Assembly: GCF_024704365.1 (NCBI RefSeq)
Contig: NZ_JAJDFY010000001.1
Coordinates: forward strand, 1,221,001-1,285,000
DNA: 64,000 bases
Source: Thermomonas sp. S9
Lineage (GTDB): Bacteria > Pseudomonadota > Gammaproteobacteria > Xanthomonadales > Xanthomonadaceae
Reading direction: 5' to 3'
Shown: piece after piece, positions 19,401-28,517 of the stretch
Numbering within the stretch: the first letter of the stretch is position 1
How the letters are laid out: the number at the start of each line of letters is the position of its first letter
The notes under the pieces: model-generated
The model's database searches: none
What the model was told of the DNA's origin: nothing
The model's input: only the letters and a program-made list of their open reading frames with translations
Made by a program: the position numbers and the translations under genes

Positions 19401-20223
19401 ACACGAGGCGATCCGCTTCCGCGACATCCAGGTGCAGCCGCGCAAGATCATCTCCTCGCCGATCTGGTCAGGGCTGGAGGACGAGCACGTCAGCTACAAC
19501 GCCGGCTACACCAACGTCCACGAGCTGATTCCGTGGCGCACCCTGACCGGCCGCCAGCAGTTCTACCAGGATCATGAATGGATGCTGGCGTTCGGCGAGG
19601 GCTTTATGCAGTACCGCCCGCCGGTGGACACCAAGACCATCGTGCCGATCCTTGGCAAGAAGCCGAACGGCCACAAGGAGATCGTGCTGAACTGGATCAC
19701 CCCGCATCAGAAGTGGGGCATCCACAGTACCTATTCCGATAACCTGATCATGCAGACGCTGTCGCGCGGCGGCCCGATCGTGTGGCTGAGCGAAGACGAC
19801 GCGCGCAGCGCCGGGATCGAGGACAACGACTGGATCGAGCTGTTCAACGTCAACGGCGCGATCGTGGCGCGAGCGGTGGTCAGCCAGCGCATGATGAACG
19901 GCATCGCGATGATGTACCACGCGCAAGAGCGCATCATCAACACGCCCGGCTCCGAGATCACCGGCACCCGCGGCGGCATCCACAACTCGGTCACCCGGGT
20001 GGTGCTCAAGCCCACCCACATGATCGGCGGCTATGCGCAGTATTCCTATGGGTTCAATTACTACGGCACCGTGGGCACGAACCGCGACGAACTGGTGGTA
20101 GTGAGGAAGATGGACAGGGTCGACTGGCTGGACGGCGAAGCGCATGGATACGCAAGTGCCGAGGATGCAGGAAGCGCAGGAGCGGCCGAACCCGTGCCAG
20201 GAAGTGCCCAGGAGGTGGTGTGA
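16432..20223 (+). CDS. narG: Respiratory nitrate reductase alpha subunit NarG
   Basis: A 1263-residue catalytic subunit that reduces nitrate to nitrite in the cytoplasm. The FS0 cluster ligands His50, Cys54, Cys58 and Cys93 are at the same numbers as in E. coli. The Mo-ligand Asp lies in WYCDLPPSSPQ. The rest follows the bis-MGD DMSO-reductase fold, including GCVGQTGGGWAHYVGQEK. ATG 16432 has a good ribosome site (AAGAGGA). There is no twin-arginine signal peptide, as expected for the Nar (not Nap) type. The TGA overlaps the narH ATG. Confidence 0.97.
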   Translation: MSYFLDRLQFFKRNPETFAGGHGFTKTESREWENSYRARWQYDKIVRSTHGVNCTGSCSWKIYVKNGLVTWETQQTDYPRTRPDLPNHEPRGCPRGASYSWYLYSANRLKYPLIRGALLRMWRQARKTMSPVDAWASIVEDKAKAKDYKSRRGMGGFARVRWEEANELIAAANLYTVKRYGPDRVVGFSPIPAMSMVSYASGARYLSLLGGACLSFYDWYCDLPPSSPQVWGEQTDVPESADWYNSRYIIAWGSNVPQTRTPDAHFFTEARYNGTKTVAITPDYSEVAKLTDHWLHPKQGTDAALAFAFGHVILKEFHVDQPSPYFTDYCRKYTDMPLLVRLERREDGRLVAGRYLRASDLGGLGEANNPEWKTLAFDEATGAITVPNGSIGFRWGEKGKWNIEEKDSAGRETRLQLSLKDGNDGIEAVSFPYFGGVEHEKWTASKFEGVLERNIPVRRVATAGGETLVATVYDLLLAQYGVDRGFGGGNVATSFDDNVPGTPAWQETITGVPRLDVIEIAREFARTADKTRGRSMIIVGAAMNHWYHNDMNYRGLINMLVMCGCVGQTGGGWAHYVGQEKLRPQTGWQPLAFALDWSKPPRHMNGTSFFYFNSDQWRYEKLDVKEILSPLADPSKFTGAMADMNLRAVRMGWLPSAPQLDRNPIEVVREAERAGVAPIDYAVSQLKSGALDFAFADPDAPQNYPRNMFIWRSNLLGSSGKGHEYMLRHLLGTRHGVQGKDLGERGAVKPEEVKWRDEAPEGKLDLLVTLDFRMCTTALYSDVVLPTATWYEKNDLNTSDMHPFIHPLSKAVDPAWESRSDWDIFKGIARTVSELAPGVLDVVKDLVLVPTLHDTPNELAMPLGVTDWKKGECEAIPGKTMPSMVVVERDYPNLYKKFTSLGPLLDKQGNGGKGMSWDTKDEVHFLGDLNHRVREEGVSQGRPRIDSAIDACEVILHLAPETNGHVAVKAWESLGTFTGRDHTHLAAGKEHEAIRFRDIQVQPRKIISSPIWSGLEDEHVSYNAGYTNVHELIPWRTLTGRQQFYQDHEWMLAFGEGFMQYRPPVDTKTIVPILGKKPNGHKEIVLNWITPHQKWGIHSTYSDNLIMQTLSRGGPIVWLSEDDARSAGIEDNDWIELFNVNGAIVARAVVSQRMMNGIAMMYHAQERIINTPGSEITGTRGGIHNSVTRVVLKPTHMIGGYAQYSYGFNYYGTVGTNRDELVVVRKMDRVDWLDGEAHGYASAEDAGSAGAAEPVPGSAQEVV

Positions 20224-21770
20224 TGAAGGTCCGCGCACAGATCGCGATGGTGCTGAATCTGGACAAGTGCATCGGTTGCCACACTTGCTCCATCACCTGC
20301 AAGAACGTCTGGACCTCGCGCGAGGGGGTGGAGTACGCCTGGTTCAACAACGTCGAGACCAAGCCCGGCGTTGGCTATCCCAAGGAATGGGAGAACCAGG
20401 ACAAGTGGAACGGCGGCTGGGTGCGCACCCGTACCGGCAAGCTGGTGCCGCGCGCCGGCGGACGCTGGCGGATGCTGTCGAAGATCTTCGCCAACCCCGA
20501 CCTGCCGCAGATCGACGACTACTACGAGCCGTTCGACTTCGACTACCAGCATCTGCACGAGGCGCCGGATTCCAGGCACCAGCCGACTGCGCGCCCGCGC
20601 TCGCTGATTTCCGGCCAGCGCATGCAGAAGATCCACTGGGGTCCGAACTGGGAGGAGATCCTCGGCACCGAGTTCGCCAAGCGCAGCAAGGATCGCAACT
20701 TCGACAACGTGCAGAAGGAGATCTACGGCGCGTTCGAGAAGACCTTCATGATGTATTTGCCGAGGCTGTGCGAGCACTGCCTCAATCCGGCCTGCGTTTC
20801 CGCCTGCCCGTCGGGCGCGATCTACAAGCGTGAGGAGGACGGTATCGTCCTGATCGACCAGGACAAGTGCCGCGGCTGGCGCATGTGCGTGTCGGCCTGC
20901 CCGTACAAGAAGATCTATTACAACTGGAAGTCGGGCAAATCGGAGAAGTGCATCTTCTGCTACCCGCGCATCGAGATGGGCGAGCCGACCGTATGCTCGG
21001 AAACCTGCGTGGGCCGCATCCGTTACCTCGGCGTGCTGCTGTACGACGCCGACCGCATCCAGGACGCCGCTTCCGTGCCGGCCGAGAAGGATCTGTACCA
21101 GGCGCACCTGGACATTTTCCTCGATCCCAACGACCCGGCGGTGATCGAGGCCGCGCGCAAGGAAGGCATCCCCGACAGCTGGCTGGAGGCGGCGGTCAAT
21201 TCGCCGACCTACAAGCTCGCCATCGACTGGAAGCTGGCGCTGCCGCTGCACCCGGAATACCGCACCCTGCCGATGGTCTGGTACGTGCCGCCGCTGTCGC
21301 CGATCCAGTCCGCTGCCGAGCGCGGCCGGGTGGGCATGAATGGCGACCTGCCGGACGTGGGCTCGCTGCGCATCCCGGTGCGCTACCTCGCCAACATGCT
21401 GACCGCCGGCGACGAAGCGCCGGTGATCCGCGCGCTGGAGCGGATGATGGCGATGCGCGCCTGGCGCCGCGCCAAGAACGTGGACGGGGTGGAGGACCTG
21501 GCGGTGCTGAAGCAGGCCGGCCTGACCGTGGCGCAGGCCGAGGACATGTACCGCTACCTCGCCATCGCCAACTACGAGGACCGTTTCGTGATCCCGTCGG
21601 CGCACCGCGAGTACGCCAACGACGCCTTCGGTGAGCGCGGCGGCTGCGGCTTCACCTTCGGCAACGGCTGCAGTGGCGACTCCCCGGCCGACCTGTTCGG
21701 CCAGCGCAAGACCACCACCTACGCGGTACATCCGAACCGTCAGGAAAAATCGCTCGAGGTGGTCGAATGA
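20223..21770 (+). CDS. narH: Respiratory nitrate reductase beta subunit NarH
   Basis: A 515-residue iron-sulfur subunit that passes electrons from NarI haem to NarG. Four cluster motifs are visible: CIGCHTCSITC near residue 16, CEHCLNPACVSACP near 184, CRGWRMCVSACP near 217 (the Trp in place of a Cys marks the [3Fe-4S] site), and CIFC...CSETCVGR near 244-263. It starts within the narG stop (TGATG) and ends overlapping narJ by 4 bp. Confidence 0.97.
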   Translation: MKVRAQIAMVLNLDKCIGCHTCSITCKNVWTSREGVEYAWFNNVETKPGVGYPKEWENQDKWNGGWVRTRTGKLVPRAGGRWRMLSKIFANPDLPQIDDYYEPFDFDYQHLHEAPDSRHQPTARPRSLISGQRMQKIHWGPNWEEILGTEFAKRSKDRNFDNVQKEIYGAFEKTFMMYLPRLCEHCLNPACVSACPSGAIYKREEDGIVLIDQDKCRGWRMCVSACPYKKIYYNWKSGKSEKCIFCYPRIEMGEPTVCSETCVGRIRYLGVLLYDADRIQDAASVPAEKDLYQAHLDIFLDPNDPAVIEAARKEGIPDSWLEAAVNSPTYKLAIDWKLALPLHPEYRTLPMVWYVPPLSPIQSAAERGRVGMNGDLPDVGSLRIPVRYLANMLTAGDEAPVIRALERMMAMRAWRRAKNVDGVEDLAVLKQAGLTVAQAEDMYRYLAIANYEDRFVIPSAHREYANDAFGERGGCGFTFGNGCSGDSPADLFGQRKTTTYAVHPNRQEKSLEVVE

Positions 21771-22459
21771 GCCTGCTCAAGCTTGTCAGCGTGCTGCTGG
21801 ACTACCCGCAGGACGTGCTGTGGCAGCATGGCGATGAGCTGCTGGCCGCCGCCGCCGATCCCGGCCTGCCGCCGGCGCGCCGCACCGCGCTGGTCGGCTT
21901 CGTGCACGAGCTGCTGGACAGCGATCCGCTGGAGGCGCAGGACCGCTGGCTGTCGCTGTTCGATCGTGGCCGTTCGATGAGCCTGCTGCTGTTCGAACAC
22001 ATCCACGGCGAATCCCGCGACCGCGGACAGGCGATGGTCGACCTGATCGAGGCCTACCGCAGAAACGGCTTCGAGCTGGATGCCAGAGAACTGCCGGACT
22101 ACCTGCCGCTGCTGCTGGAATACCTCAGCCTGCGTCCGCAGGAAGAGGCGCGCGATTGGCTGCATCACGTCAGCCACATCATCGGCCTGCTGGCCGCGCG
22201 TGCCGGCGAGCGGCAGAGCCCCTACGCGCTGCCGCTGGAACTGCTGGTCGAATATGCCGAAGGCGGGCTCGACCTCGGCGCCCTGCGCAAGCGCGCCAGC
22301 GAAGAGCCCCGCGACGATACCCCCGAGGTGATGGACCGGTTGTGGGAGGAGGAAGCCGTGCGGTTCGGGGCCGAGGCGCCCGGAGAGGACTGCACGCCAC
22401 CTACCCGCATCCCCGCCCGCGCCGCGTCTCCCGCCGCTCCCCGACAGGTGCAGCCATGA
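21767..22459 (+). CDS. narJ: Nitrate reductase assembly chaperone NarJ
   Basis: A 230-residue all-helical protein of the TorD/NarJ family, which holds NarGH until the cofactor and FS0 cluster are inserted and NarI is bound. The region around LSLFDRGRSMSLLLFEHIHGESRDRGQAM is a recognisable NarJ signature. The C-terminal 25 residues (PPTRIPARAASPAAPRQ) are Pro/Ala-rich and probably disordered. It overlaps narH and narI by ATGA junctions. Confidence 0.95.
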   Translation: MSLLKLVSVLLDYPQDVLWQHGDELLAAAADPGLPPARRTALVGFVHELLDSDPLEAQDRWLSLFDRGRSMSLLLFEHIHGESRDRGQAMVDLIEAYRRNGFELDARELPDYLPLLLEYLSLRPQEEARDWLHHVSHIIGLLAARAGERQSPYALPLELLVEYAEGGLDLGALRKRASEEPRDDTPEVMDRLWEEEAVRFGAEAPGEDCTPPTRIPARAASPAAPRQVQP

Positions 22460-23161
22460 ATTACCTCAATACATTCGCGTTCCAGTTCTATCCCTACATC
22501 GCGCTGGCGGTGTTTTTCATCGGCAGCTGGGTGCGTTTCGACAAGTCGATGTACACGTGGCGCACCGGTTCCAGCTCAACTGCTGTCCGACAGGGGCATG
22601 CGAATCGGCAGCAACCTGTTCCACCTCGGTATCCTCGCCATCCTCGGCGGCCATCTGGTCGGCCTGTTGACCCCGCATGCATTGTACGAGGGCTTCATCA
22701 CCGCGCCGCAGAAACAGCTGCTGGCGATGGTGGCGGGCGGCGCGTTCGGCGTGGTCTGCCTGGTGGGCATCACCATCCTGACCGTGCGCCGGCTGTTCAA
22801 CCCGCGCGTGCGCGCCACCGGCACCACCGGCGACACTGCGATCCTGCTGCTGCTGTTCGCGCAGCTGCTGCTGGGCCTGTACACCATCGTGGCATCCACC
22901 CACCACATGGATGGCAGCGTGATGATGATGCTGGCCGAATGGGCGCAGCACATCGTCACCTTCCGCGGCGGCGCGGCCGAGTTCGTGGCACCGGTGGCCT
23001 GGGTGTACAAGGCTCATATCTTCCTAGGCCTGACCCTGTTCCTGCTGGCGCCATTCACCCGCCTGGTGCACGTCTGGAGCATCCCGGTCAGCTACCTGTG
23101 GCGCCCGTACCAGGTGGTGCGTCGTCGCCAGCCGGCGCTGCGCTACGGGCCGAGGGCATAA
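22456..23161 (+). CDS. narI: Nitrate reductase gamma subunit NarI, cytochrome b (probable 1-bp insertion)
   Basis: Membrane anchor with two b haems that oxidises quinol for NarGH; expected 234 residues and five helices. The N-terminal part (MNYLNTFAFQFYPYIAL to YTWRTGSS) is in one frame. The rest, LLSDRGMRIGSNLFHLGILA onward with HHMDG and ending in a loop typical of NarI, is in another. Removing one base at about 22576 (CCAGCTCAACTG) gives the expected SSQLLSDRGM. All five helices are then intact, so this is read as a sequencing error. Confidence 0.9.
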
Positions 23162-23172
23162 GAGTAAGAGCG

Positions 23173-24078
23173 ATGGAGACAGGCAAGCCGCGGCGCGAGT
23201 TGCCGATCACCGTCATCGACAGCGGGAAGCCGATGACCGAGGAGGCGCATACGCACCACCACGATCACGCCGATGAAGGCCCGCGTTCGCTGGGCCAGGC
23301 GGCGCCCGCCTACCTGTTCGTCGGCGCCGTGGCGATCAGCGAAGCGGAGATCGCACGCGAGATGCAGTTCCACCGGGCGATGACCCCGGAGCGCTCGCGC
23401 GCCGACGCGGCGCGGGCGCTGGTGGTGCGCGAGCTGCTGCGGCAGGAAATCGTGCGGCTGGGCCTGCAGGACGCCGTGCAGCCGTCCGGCGGCGAGACGG
23501 TCGAGGAGGCCTGCATCCGCATGCTGCTGGAGCGCGAGGTGGAGAATCGGGTGCCATCTGAAGACGACTGCCGGCGCTACTACGAGCAGAACCTCGACCG
23601 GTTCCGTGCCCCGGATCGCATCCGCGTGCGCCATATCCTGCTGGGCGCCGCCACCGACGACGTCAGCGGCCGATTCGCTGCGCGCGAACAGGCGGAAAAG
23701 CTGATCGCCGAGCTGAAGACCAAGCCCCACCTGTTTGCCGACTTCGCCATGCGCCACTCGGACTGCCCGTCGAAGGGCGAGGGGGGCGAGCTGGGCTGGC
23801 TGGAGCGTGGCCAGACCACGCCGGAGTTCGACCGCCAGGTATTCCGCCTGCGCGCAGGCCTTGCGGCGTTCCCGGTGGAGTCGCGCTGGGGTTACCACGT
23901 GGTGAGCGTGGACGCGATCGAAAGCGGCGAGGAACTTGCGTTCGATCAAGTTCGCCAGCGCATTTCCGACTACCTTGAGCTGCAGGTCCGTCAACGCGAA
24001 CTCCAGCAGTACCTGCAGGGCTTGCAGGAGCGCTACGAGGTCCGCGGACTGGACGCCATCGAAGCCGAGGCGGCCTGA
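23173..24078 (+). CDS. PpiC/NifM-type peptidyl-prolyl isomerase associated with narGHJI
   Basis: A 301-residue parvulin-type protein. Residues about 1-40 are a His-rich tail (HTHHHDHADEG), then a helical chaperone part, then a parvulin domain from about 150 (RVRHILLGAA, FADFAMRHSDCPSKGEGGELGWLERG, ESRWGYHVVSV). There is no signal peptide, so it is cytoplasmic like NifM. A PpiC-type gene follows narGHJI in Pseudomonas aeruginosa, where it is thought to help nitrate reductase maturation; the same role is inferred here. It lies 11 bp after narI. Confidence 0.88.
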   Translation: METGKPRRELPITVIDSGKPMTEEAHTHHHDHADEGPRSLGQAAPAYLFVGAVAISEAEIAREMQFHRAMTPERSRADAARALVVRELLRQEIVRLGLQDAVQPSGGETVEEACIRMLLEREVENRVPSEDDCRRYYEQNLDRFRAPDRIRVRHILLGAATDDVSGRFAAREQAEKLIAELKTKPHLFADFAMRHSDCPSKGEGGELGWLERGQTTPEFDRQVFRLRAGLAAFPVESRWGYHVVSVDAIESGEELAFDQVRQRISDYLELQVRQRELQQYLQGLQERYEVRGLDAIEAEAA

Positions 24079-24137
24079 TCCCACGATACGGTCGCCACGG
24101 CAACAACGCGTTTCCAAACCTCGACCGGAAGTGACCC

Positions 24138-25456
24138 ATGCAAGACCTTTCGCAAGTCAGTAGCGCCCGCCAGCAGCGGGCGCTGTGGTTGAGCACTATC
24201 GCTTTTACCACGTGTTTCGCGGTCTGGATGATCTTTTCGATCATCGGCATCCAGATCAAGCAGCAGCTTTCCCTCAACGACACCGAATTCGGGCTGCTGA
24301 TCGCCACGCCCGTCCTCAGCGGCTCGCTTCTGCGCATCTTCCTGGGCGTCTGGGCCGACCAGTTCGGCGGGCGCAAGGTGCTCACCGGGGTGATGCTGGC
24401 CGGCGCCATTTCCACCTGGTTGCTGACCCATGCGCAGACCTACCCGCAGTTCCTGCTGGCAGCGCTGGGCGTGGGCATCGCCGGCAGTTCGTTCTCGGTC
24501 GGGGTGGCCTACGTCTCGAAGTGGTTCCCGGCGGAGAAGCAGGGCACTGCGCTGGGTATCTTCGGCGCCGGCAACATCGGCGCGGCGGTCACCGCAAGCT
24601 GCTGGCGCCGATGGTGATGGTGGCGGCTGGCTGGACGATGGTGGCCAAGGTCTGGGCGGTGGGCCTGGCGGTAGTGGCGATCCTGTATTTCCTGTCCTCG
24701 CAGGAAGACCCATCGCTGGAGCAGCGCCGCAAGTCCGGCGCCAAGCCGATGCCATTCCACGAGCAGATGGCGCCACTGAAGAACCTGCAGGTCTGGCGCT
24801 TCGCGCTGTACTACTTCTTCGTGTTCGGCGGCTTCGTGGCGCTGGCGCTTTGGCTGCCGCGCTACCTGATCGGCGCCTACGGCATGGATGTGAAGACCGC
24901 CGGCGTGCTGGCCGCGTGCTACTCGATCCCGGCCAGCCTGTTCCGCGTGGTGGGCGGCTGGATGTCCGACCGGATGGGCGCGCGCAAGGTGATGTACTGG
25001 ACCTTCGGCGTCTCGGTGATTTGCTGTTTCCTGCTGTCTTACCCGGATACGCAGTACGTGGTGAAGGGTATCAGGGGCGATATCGTCTTTCATCTCGCCA
25101 TCGGTGTGGTGCCGTTTACCGTGCTTGTATTCGTGCTGGGTTTCTTCATGTCGCTGGGCAAGGCGGCGGTGTACAAGCACATTCCCGTGTACTACCCGCA
25201 GTACGTCGGCGCGGTGGGCGGCGTGGTCGGGATGATCGGCGGGCTGGGTGGCTTCCTGCTTCCGATCGCGTTCGGCGCGCTCAACGACCTGACCGGCATC
25301 TGGACCAGCTGTTTCATGCTGCTGTTCGTCGTGGCGGGTAGTGCGTTGGCATGGATGCACTTCGCCATCCGCCGGATGGAGCGCCGTCACTTCCCGCAGA
25401 TCGACCGTGAGACCGACCTGCCGGAAATCATCGACGCGCGGGAGGCGTCGCGCTGA
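24138..25456 (+). CDS. narK: Second NarK-family nitrate/nitrite transporter (probable frame error)
   Basis: A 12-helix major facilitator protein of about 439 residues, closer to the short NarK1 (nitrate/proton symport) type than to the upstream NarK. Residues up to GNIGAAVT are in one frame, and KLLAPMVMVAAGW onward, through FVLGFFMSLGKAAVYKHIPVYYP (the second nitrate signature), are in another. The break is at about 24593-24596 (ACCGCAAGCTG), either one base missing or two added. Both halves are well conserved. It lies 59 bp after the PpiC gene. Confidence 0.9.
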
Positions 25457-25466
25457 GGGATTGCAC

Positions 25467-25507
25467 GGGGCGTGATGTACGCTGTCACGCCCCATCCGCG
25501 TTTTTCC
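25467..25507 (+). terminator. Rho-independent terminator after the nar cluster
   Basis: GGGGCGTGA (25467-25475) pairs perfectly with TCACGCCCC (25485-25493) around a 9-nt loop. A run of five T (25502-25506) follows 8 nt later. It starts 10 bp after the second narK stop and ends just before modE, so it probably closes the narK-narGHJI-ppiC-narK transcript. The spacer before the T-run is longer than ideal. Confidence 0.6.
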
Positions 25508-25517
25508 TTCTTTCATC

Positions 25518-26315
25518 ATGTCCGCCGTTTCTCTCGTGCCCCTGATCGACCTGCGTGGCGCAGGCACCAGCCTCACCCCGCAGCGGGCAGGGCTGCTGCA
25601 GGCGCTGGATGCGCATGGCTCGATTAGTGCTGCCGCGCGCGCAGTCGGCATGAGCTACAAGGGCGCATGGGATGCCATCGCCGCGCTCAACGGCTTCGTC
25701 AGCGAACCGCTGGTCAGCGCGGAGACCGGCGGCAGCGGTGGCGGCGGCGCGCGACTGACCGATATGGGGCGGCGCGTGCTGGCCTTCCATCAGGCGCTGA
25801 CGGCGCTGCAACGGCGGATGCTGGCGGGGCAGGGTGAGCCCGCCAGCGCCAGCGATCTCGACGAACTGCTCAAGCGACTGGGAAATCTCATGCTCCGGAC
25901 AAGCGCGCGCAACCAATACGAAGGCACCGTGCAGGCGATCCAGCGCGGCGCGGTGAACAGCGAGGTGATCATCGATCTCGGTGGCGACGACCGGTTGGTC
26001 GCCATCATCACCAATCGCAGCGTCGATGACCTCGGCCTGCGCGAGGGGGGCAGTGCAATCGCGCTGGTCAAATCCTCGTTCGTGACGCTGGGCGTGCCCG
26101 GGGCGCGCACCAGCGCGCGCAACGCGCTGGCCGGTACTGTGCTGTCCTGCCGTGAGGGCGCAGTCAATGCCGAAGTGGAATTGCAGCTATCCTGCGGTCG
26201 GCGACTGGTCGCTACCGTCACCAACGAAAGCGTGAAGGAACTCGGCATTCGCGAAGGTGCATCGCTGCTGGCGCTGGTGAAGGCCTCGCACGTGATCCTT
26301 GCGGTGGCGGTGTAA
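25518..26315 (+). CDS. modE: Molybdate-responsive regulator ModE
   Basis: A 265-residue ModE. The N-terminal winged helix (about 15-110) contains GSISAAARAVGMSYKGAWDAIAALN, the LysR-like helix-turn-helix of ModE. Two tandem Mop/TOBE molybdate-binding domains follow (about 127-190 and 198-262), each with the SARNxxxGTV and NxSVxxLGxREG patterns. With molybdate bound it should repress modABC and may activate moa or nar genes. It is the only molybdate sensor in the window. It is convergent with the TonB receptor gene 43 bp away. Confidence 0.95.
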   Translation: MSAVSLVPLIDLRGAGTSLTPQRAGLLQALDAHGSISAAARAVGMSYKGAWDAIAALNGFVSEPLVSAETGGSGGGGARLTDMGRRVLAFHQALTALQRRMLAGQGEPASASDLDELLKRLGNLMLRTSARNQYEGTVQAIQRGAVNSEVIIDLGGDDRLVAIITNRSVDDLGLREGGSAIALVKSSFVTLGVPGARTSARNALAGTVLSCREGAVNAEVELQLSCGRRLVATVTNESVKELGIREGASLLALVKASHVILAVAV

Positions 26316-26357
26316 GCGCTCCCGCCAGCACGTGTCAGGCGGGAGCACGATGCGGCA

Positions 26358-28373
26358 TCAGAACCGGTAGCTGACGTTGGCGAACCAGGTCCGCCCCGGC
26401 ATCGGATAACCCTCCACCAGTTCGTACCACCTGTCGCCGAGGTTGCGCCCGCCGGCTTCGATGTCGAGGCCGTCCAGCGGCGCCCACACCAGCTTCGCAC
26501 TGAATGTCGCATAGCCGCCCAGTCGCAGGAAGCCGCCCTGGTTGCCTGGCCCGGCGTAGGTGACAATGCGACCCTGTTCGGCCTCGGCGTTGATGAGCGC
26601 CTTCCACCGCGGCGAGAACGCCCATCGCGTGTATGCGAACAGGCGCTGGCGCGGGCTGTTGGTCAGCGGTACGGCGGGATCGCCGAGGTTGTCGCGATCC
26701 AGCCACGTATAGGCTGCGCCCACTTCACCGCGTTCGCCGAAATGTTGTTGCAGCGACAACTCCACGCCGCGATTGCTCGTCTTGCCGATGTTCTGCGCCT
26801 GGTTGCAAACGGTGCTGCCGCACTGGTTGGAGGCGACGATGGCGTCCTGGATCAGATCGTTGATGCGGATGTAGAACAGCGATGCTTCCAGCTGCGCATC
26901 GGACCACGGCTCTCCCCGCCAGCCTAGTTCGAGGTGACGCGCGGTTTCCGGTTTCAGGTCAGGGTTGGGCAGGGCTCTGCCCATGCGCGCGGAGTAGCGA
27001 TCCTTGATGGTGGGGAAGCGGGTCTTGTGCGAGACGCTGGCGAACAACTGGCCGTGACCGCCGAGGTCGCGCTGCAGTTCGACCAGCGCGTTGTTGGCGC
27101 TGGTCTTGCCGGTCGGCCAGTAATAGACCCCCTTCGCGTCGCGCTGCTCATGGCTCGCGCCCAGCCGCAGGGTGTAGTCGCCGCCCAGCGCGATGGTGTC
27201 CTCCAGCGCCAGCGAGGTCGTGACGTCGCGGTAATTCTTGGTTGGCGACTTCGGGTTGGCCTCCTGATGGCGGTCGTCCTTATAGTGCAGCGCCAAATGC
27301 AGGTCGTGATTAGCGATGGCCTGCGTGGACAGTTCAAGGCTGACGCCGCGCGTTTTATCCGAATAGACACTGGGAAAACTGGTGTTGAACAACTGGGTGG
27401 TGTAGGTGCCGTCGCTATAGGCTTCCAGCCCGTTGCCATAGCGGTCCTCATACGCCCGCAGCTTCAAGCTGCTGCGTTCGCCAAGGCCCATGTTGCCAAT
27501 GAAGTACAGGCTTTCCTTGTCCCACCACGGCCAGCGCCAATAGCGGATGCCGCTGTTGGCGCGGCCGGTGTAGACCGGATTGCCCTTCTTGCCATCCTGT
27601 CTCACGTAGCCGATGGCGAATTCGCTGCGCTCGCCCGGCGCATAGCCGATCTTGATCGAGGCGCGGTGGTCGCTGCGGTAGGCATTTTCGCGTTCGTCGC
27701 CGGTATCGGTCGGCTTGGCCTTGTAGTCCTTGAAACCGTCCGGCAGCGGGAAGCTGTCGGCATCCAGCCACGACCAGCCCGCTTGCAGATACCAATCGCC
27801 CCGGAGCATGCCGAGGTTGGCCGCCGCCTTGCGTTCGCCGCCGCTGCCTACGCCGAGGCGCACGTCGCCTTCCAGCGGCAGGGTGGGCTTGCGCGAGACC
27901 AGGTTGATCGCGCCGCCCAGCGTGTTCGGGCCGTACAGCAGCGAGGCCGCGCCCTTGGCAACGCGGATTTCGCCGAGGTCGAAGGTGGTGAAGCGGCCGA
28001 AGTCGATGTAGCCATCGTAGGGGACGTACTGCGGGATGCCGTCGAGGAACATCGGCACCTGACGCGGATCGAAGCCGCGCACATACACCAGCGATTCGTT
28101 GCGGCTGTTGTTGGACAGCGCGACGCCGGGGGCGATGGCGACGGCTTCGCCGACGGTTTCGCGGTTGAGCGCATCGAGCTGTTCGCGGGTGATGGCGGAT
28201 TCGCCGGTCGGCGGCGGCGCGGTTTTCTGGCCCTGCACCACCACGCGGCCGAGCTCGAACGGCTTGCCGGTCTTGTCGGCGTCCTCGGCGTGGGCGGCGG
28301 CTAGGCAGGCGAGGCCGGCGAGCAGGGCGGTGACCAGCGCGCGGCGGCGGGGCGTTGTGCGGAGGGGAAGCAT
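26358..28373 (-). CDS. TonB-dependent outer-membrane receptor in the molybdenum locus (substrate unknown)
   Basis: A 671-residue receptor. A signal peptide ending in AAAHA is followed by a TonB-box-like segment (FELGRVVVQG), the plug domain (about 50-160, with SLVYVRGFDPRQVPMFLDGIP and GAASLLYGPNTLGGAINLVSRKP), and a 22-strand barrel ending in Phe (NVSYRF). The start at 28373 (MLPLRTTPRRRALVTALLAG) gives a normal signal peptide. Its position between modE and modABC suggests uptake of molybdate, a molybdenum complex or another oxyanion. That is inference; siderophore or cobalamin-type substrates are not excluded. Confidence 0.88.
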   Translation of the reverse strand: MLPLRTTPRRRALVTALLAGLACLAAAHAEDADKTGKPFELGRVVVQGQKTAPPPTGESAITREQLDALNRETVGEAVAIAPGVALSNNSRNESLVYVRGFDPRQVPMFLDGIPQYVPYDGYIDFGRFTTFDLGEIRVAKGAASLLYGPNTLGGAINLVSRKPTLPLEGDVRLGVGSGGERKAAANLGMLRGDWYLQAGWSWLDADSFPLPDGFKDYKAKPTDTGDERENAYRSDHRASIKIGYAPGERSEFAIGYVRQDGKKGNPVYTGRANSGIRYWRWPWWDKESLYFIGNMGLGERSSLKLRAYEDRYGNGLEAYSDGTYTTQLFNTSFPSVYSDKTRGVSLELSTQAIANHDLHLALHYKDDRHQEANPKSPTKNYRDVTTSLALEDTIALGGDYTLRLGASHEQRDAKGVYYWPTGKTSANNALVELQRDLGGHGQLFASVSHKTRFPTIKDRYSARMGRALPNPDLKPETARHLELGWRGEPWSDAQLEASLFYIRINDLIQDAIVASNQCGSTVCNQAQNIGKTSNRGVELSLQQHFGERGEVGAAYTWLDRDNLGDPAVPLTNSPRQRLFAYTRWAFSPRWKALINAEAEQGRIVTYAGPGNQGGFLRLGGYATFSAKLVWAPLDGLDIEAGGRNLGDRWYELVEGYPMPGRTWFANVSYRF

Positions 28374-28517
28374 GGTCGTTTCTCGGCGTATGCAAAAGGG
28401 GAATCGCGGGCACGACGGGCCGTTGCCGCCGTCCATGCGTCCGGACGACGGGGCGTGCGTGCGGGTTGTGTGCGGCCGGGGCGGCGAAGCGGCCTGCGCC
28501 GCCCGCCGCGCGGGGCG

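Noticed and set aside
16432..20223. Periplasmic (Nap-type) nitrate reductase
   Set aside because: No twin-arginine signal, and NarG has the His-Cys FS0 pattern and NarHJI partners of the membrane-bound type.
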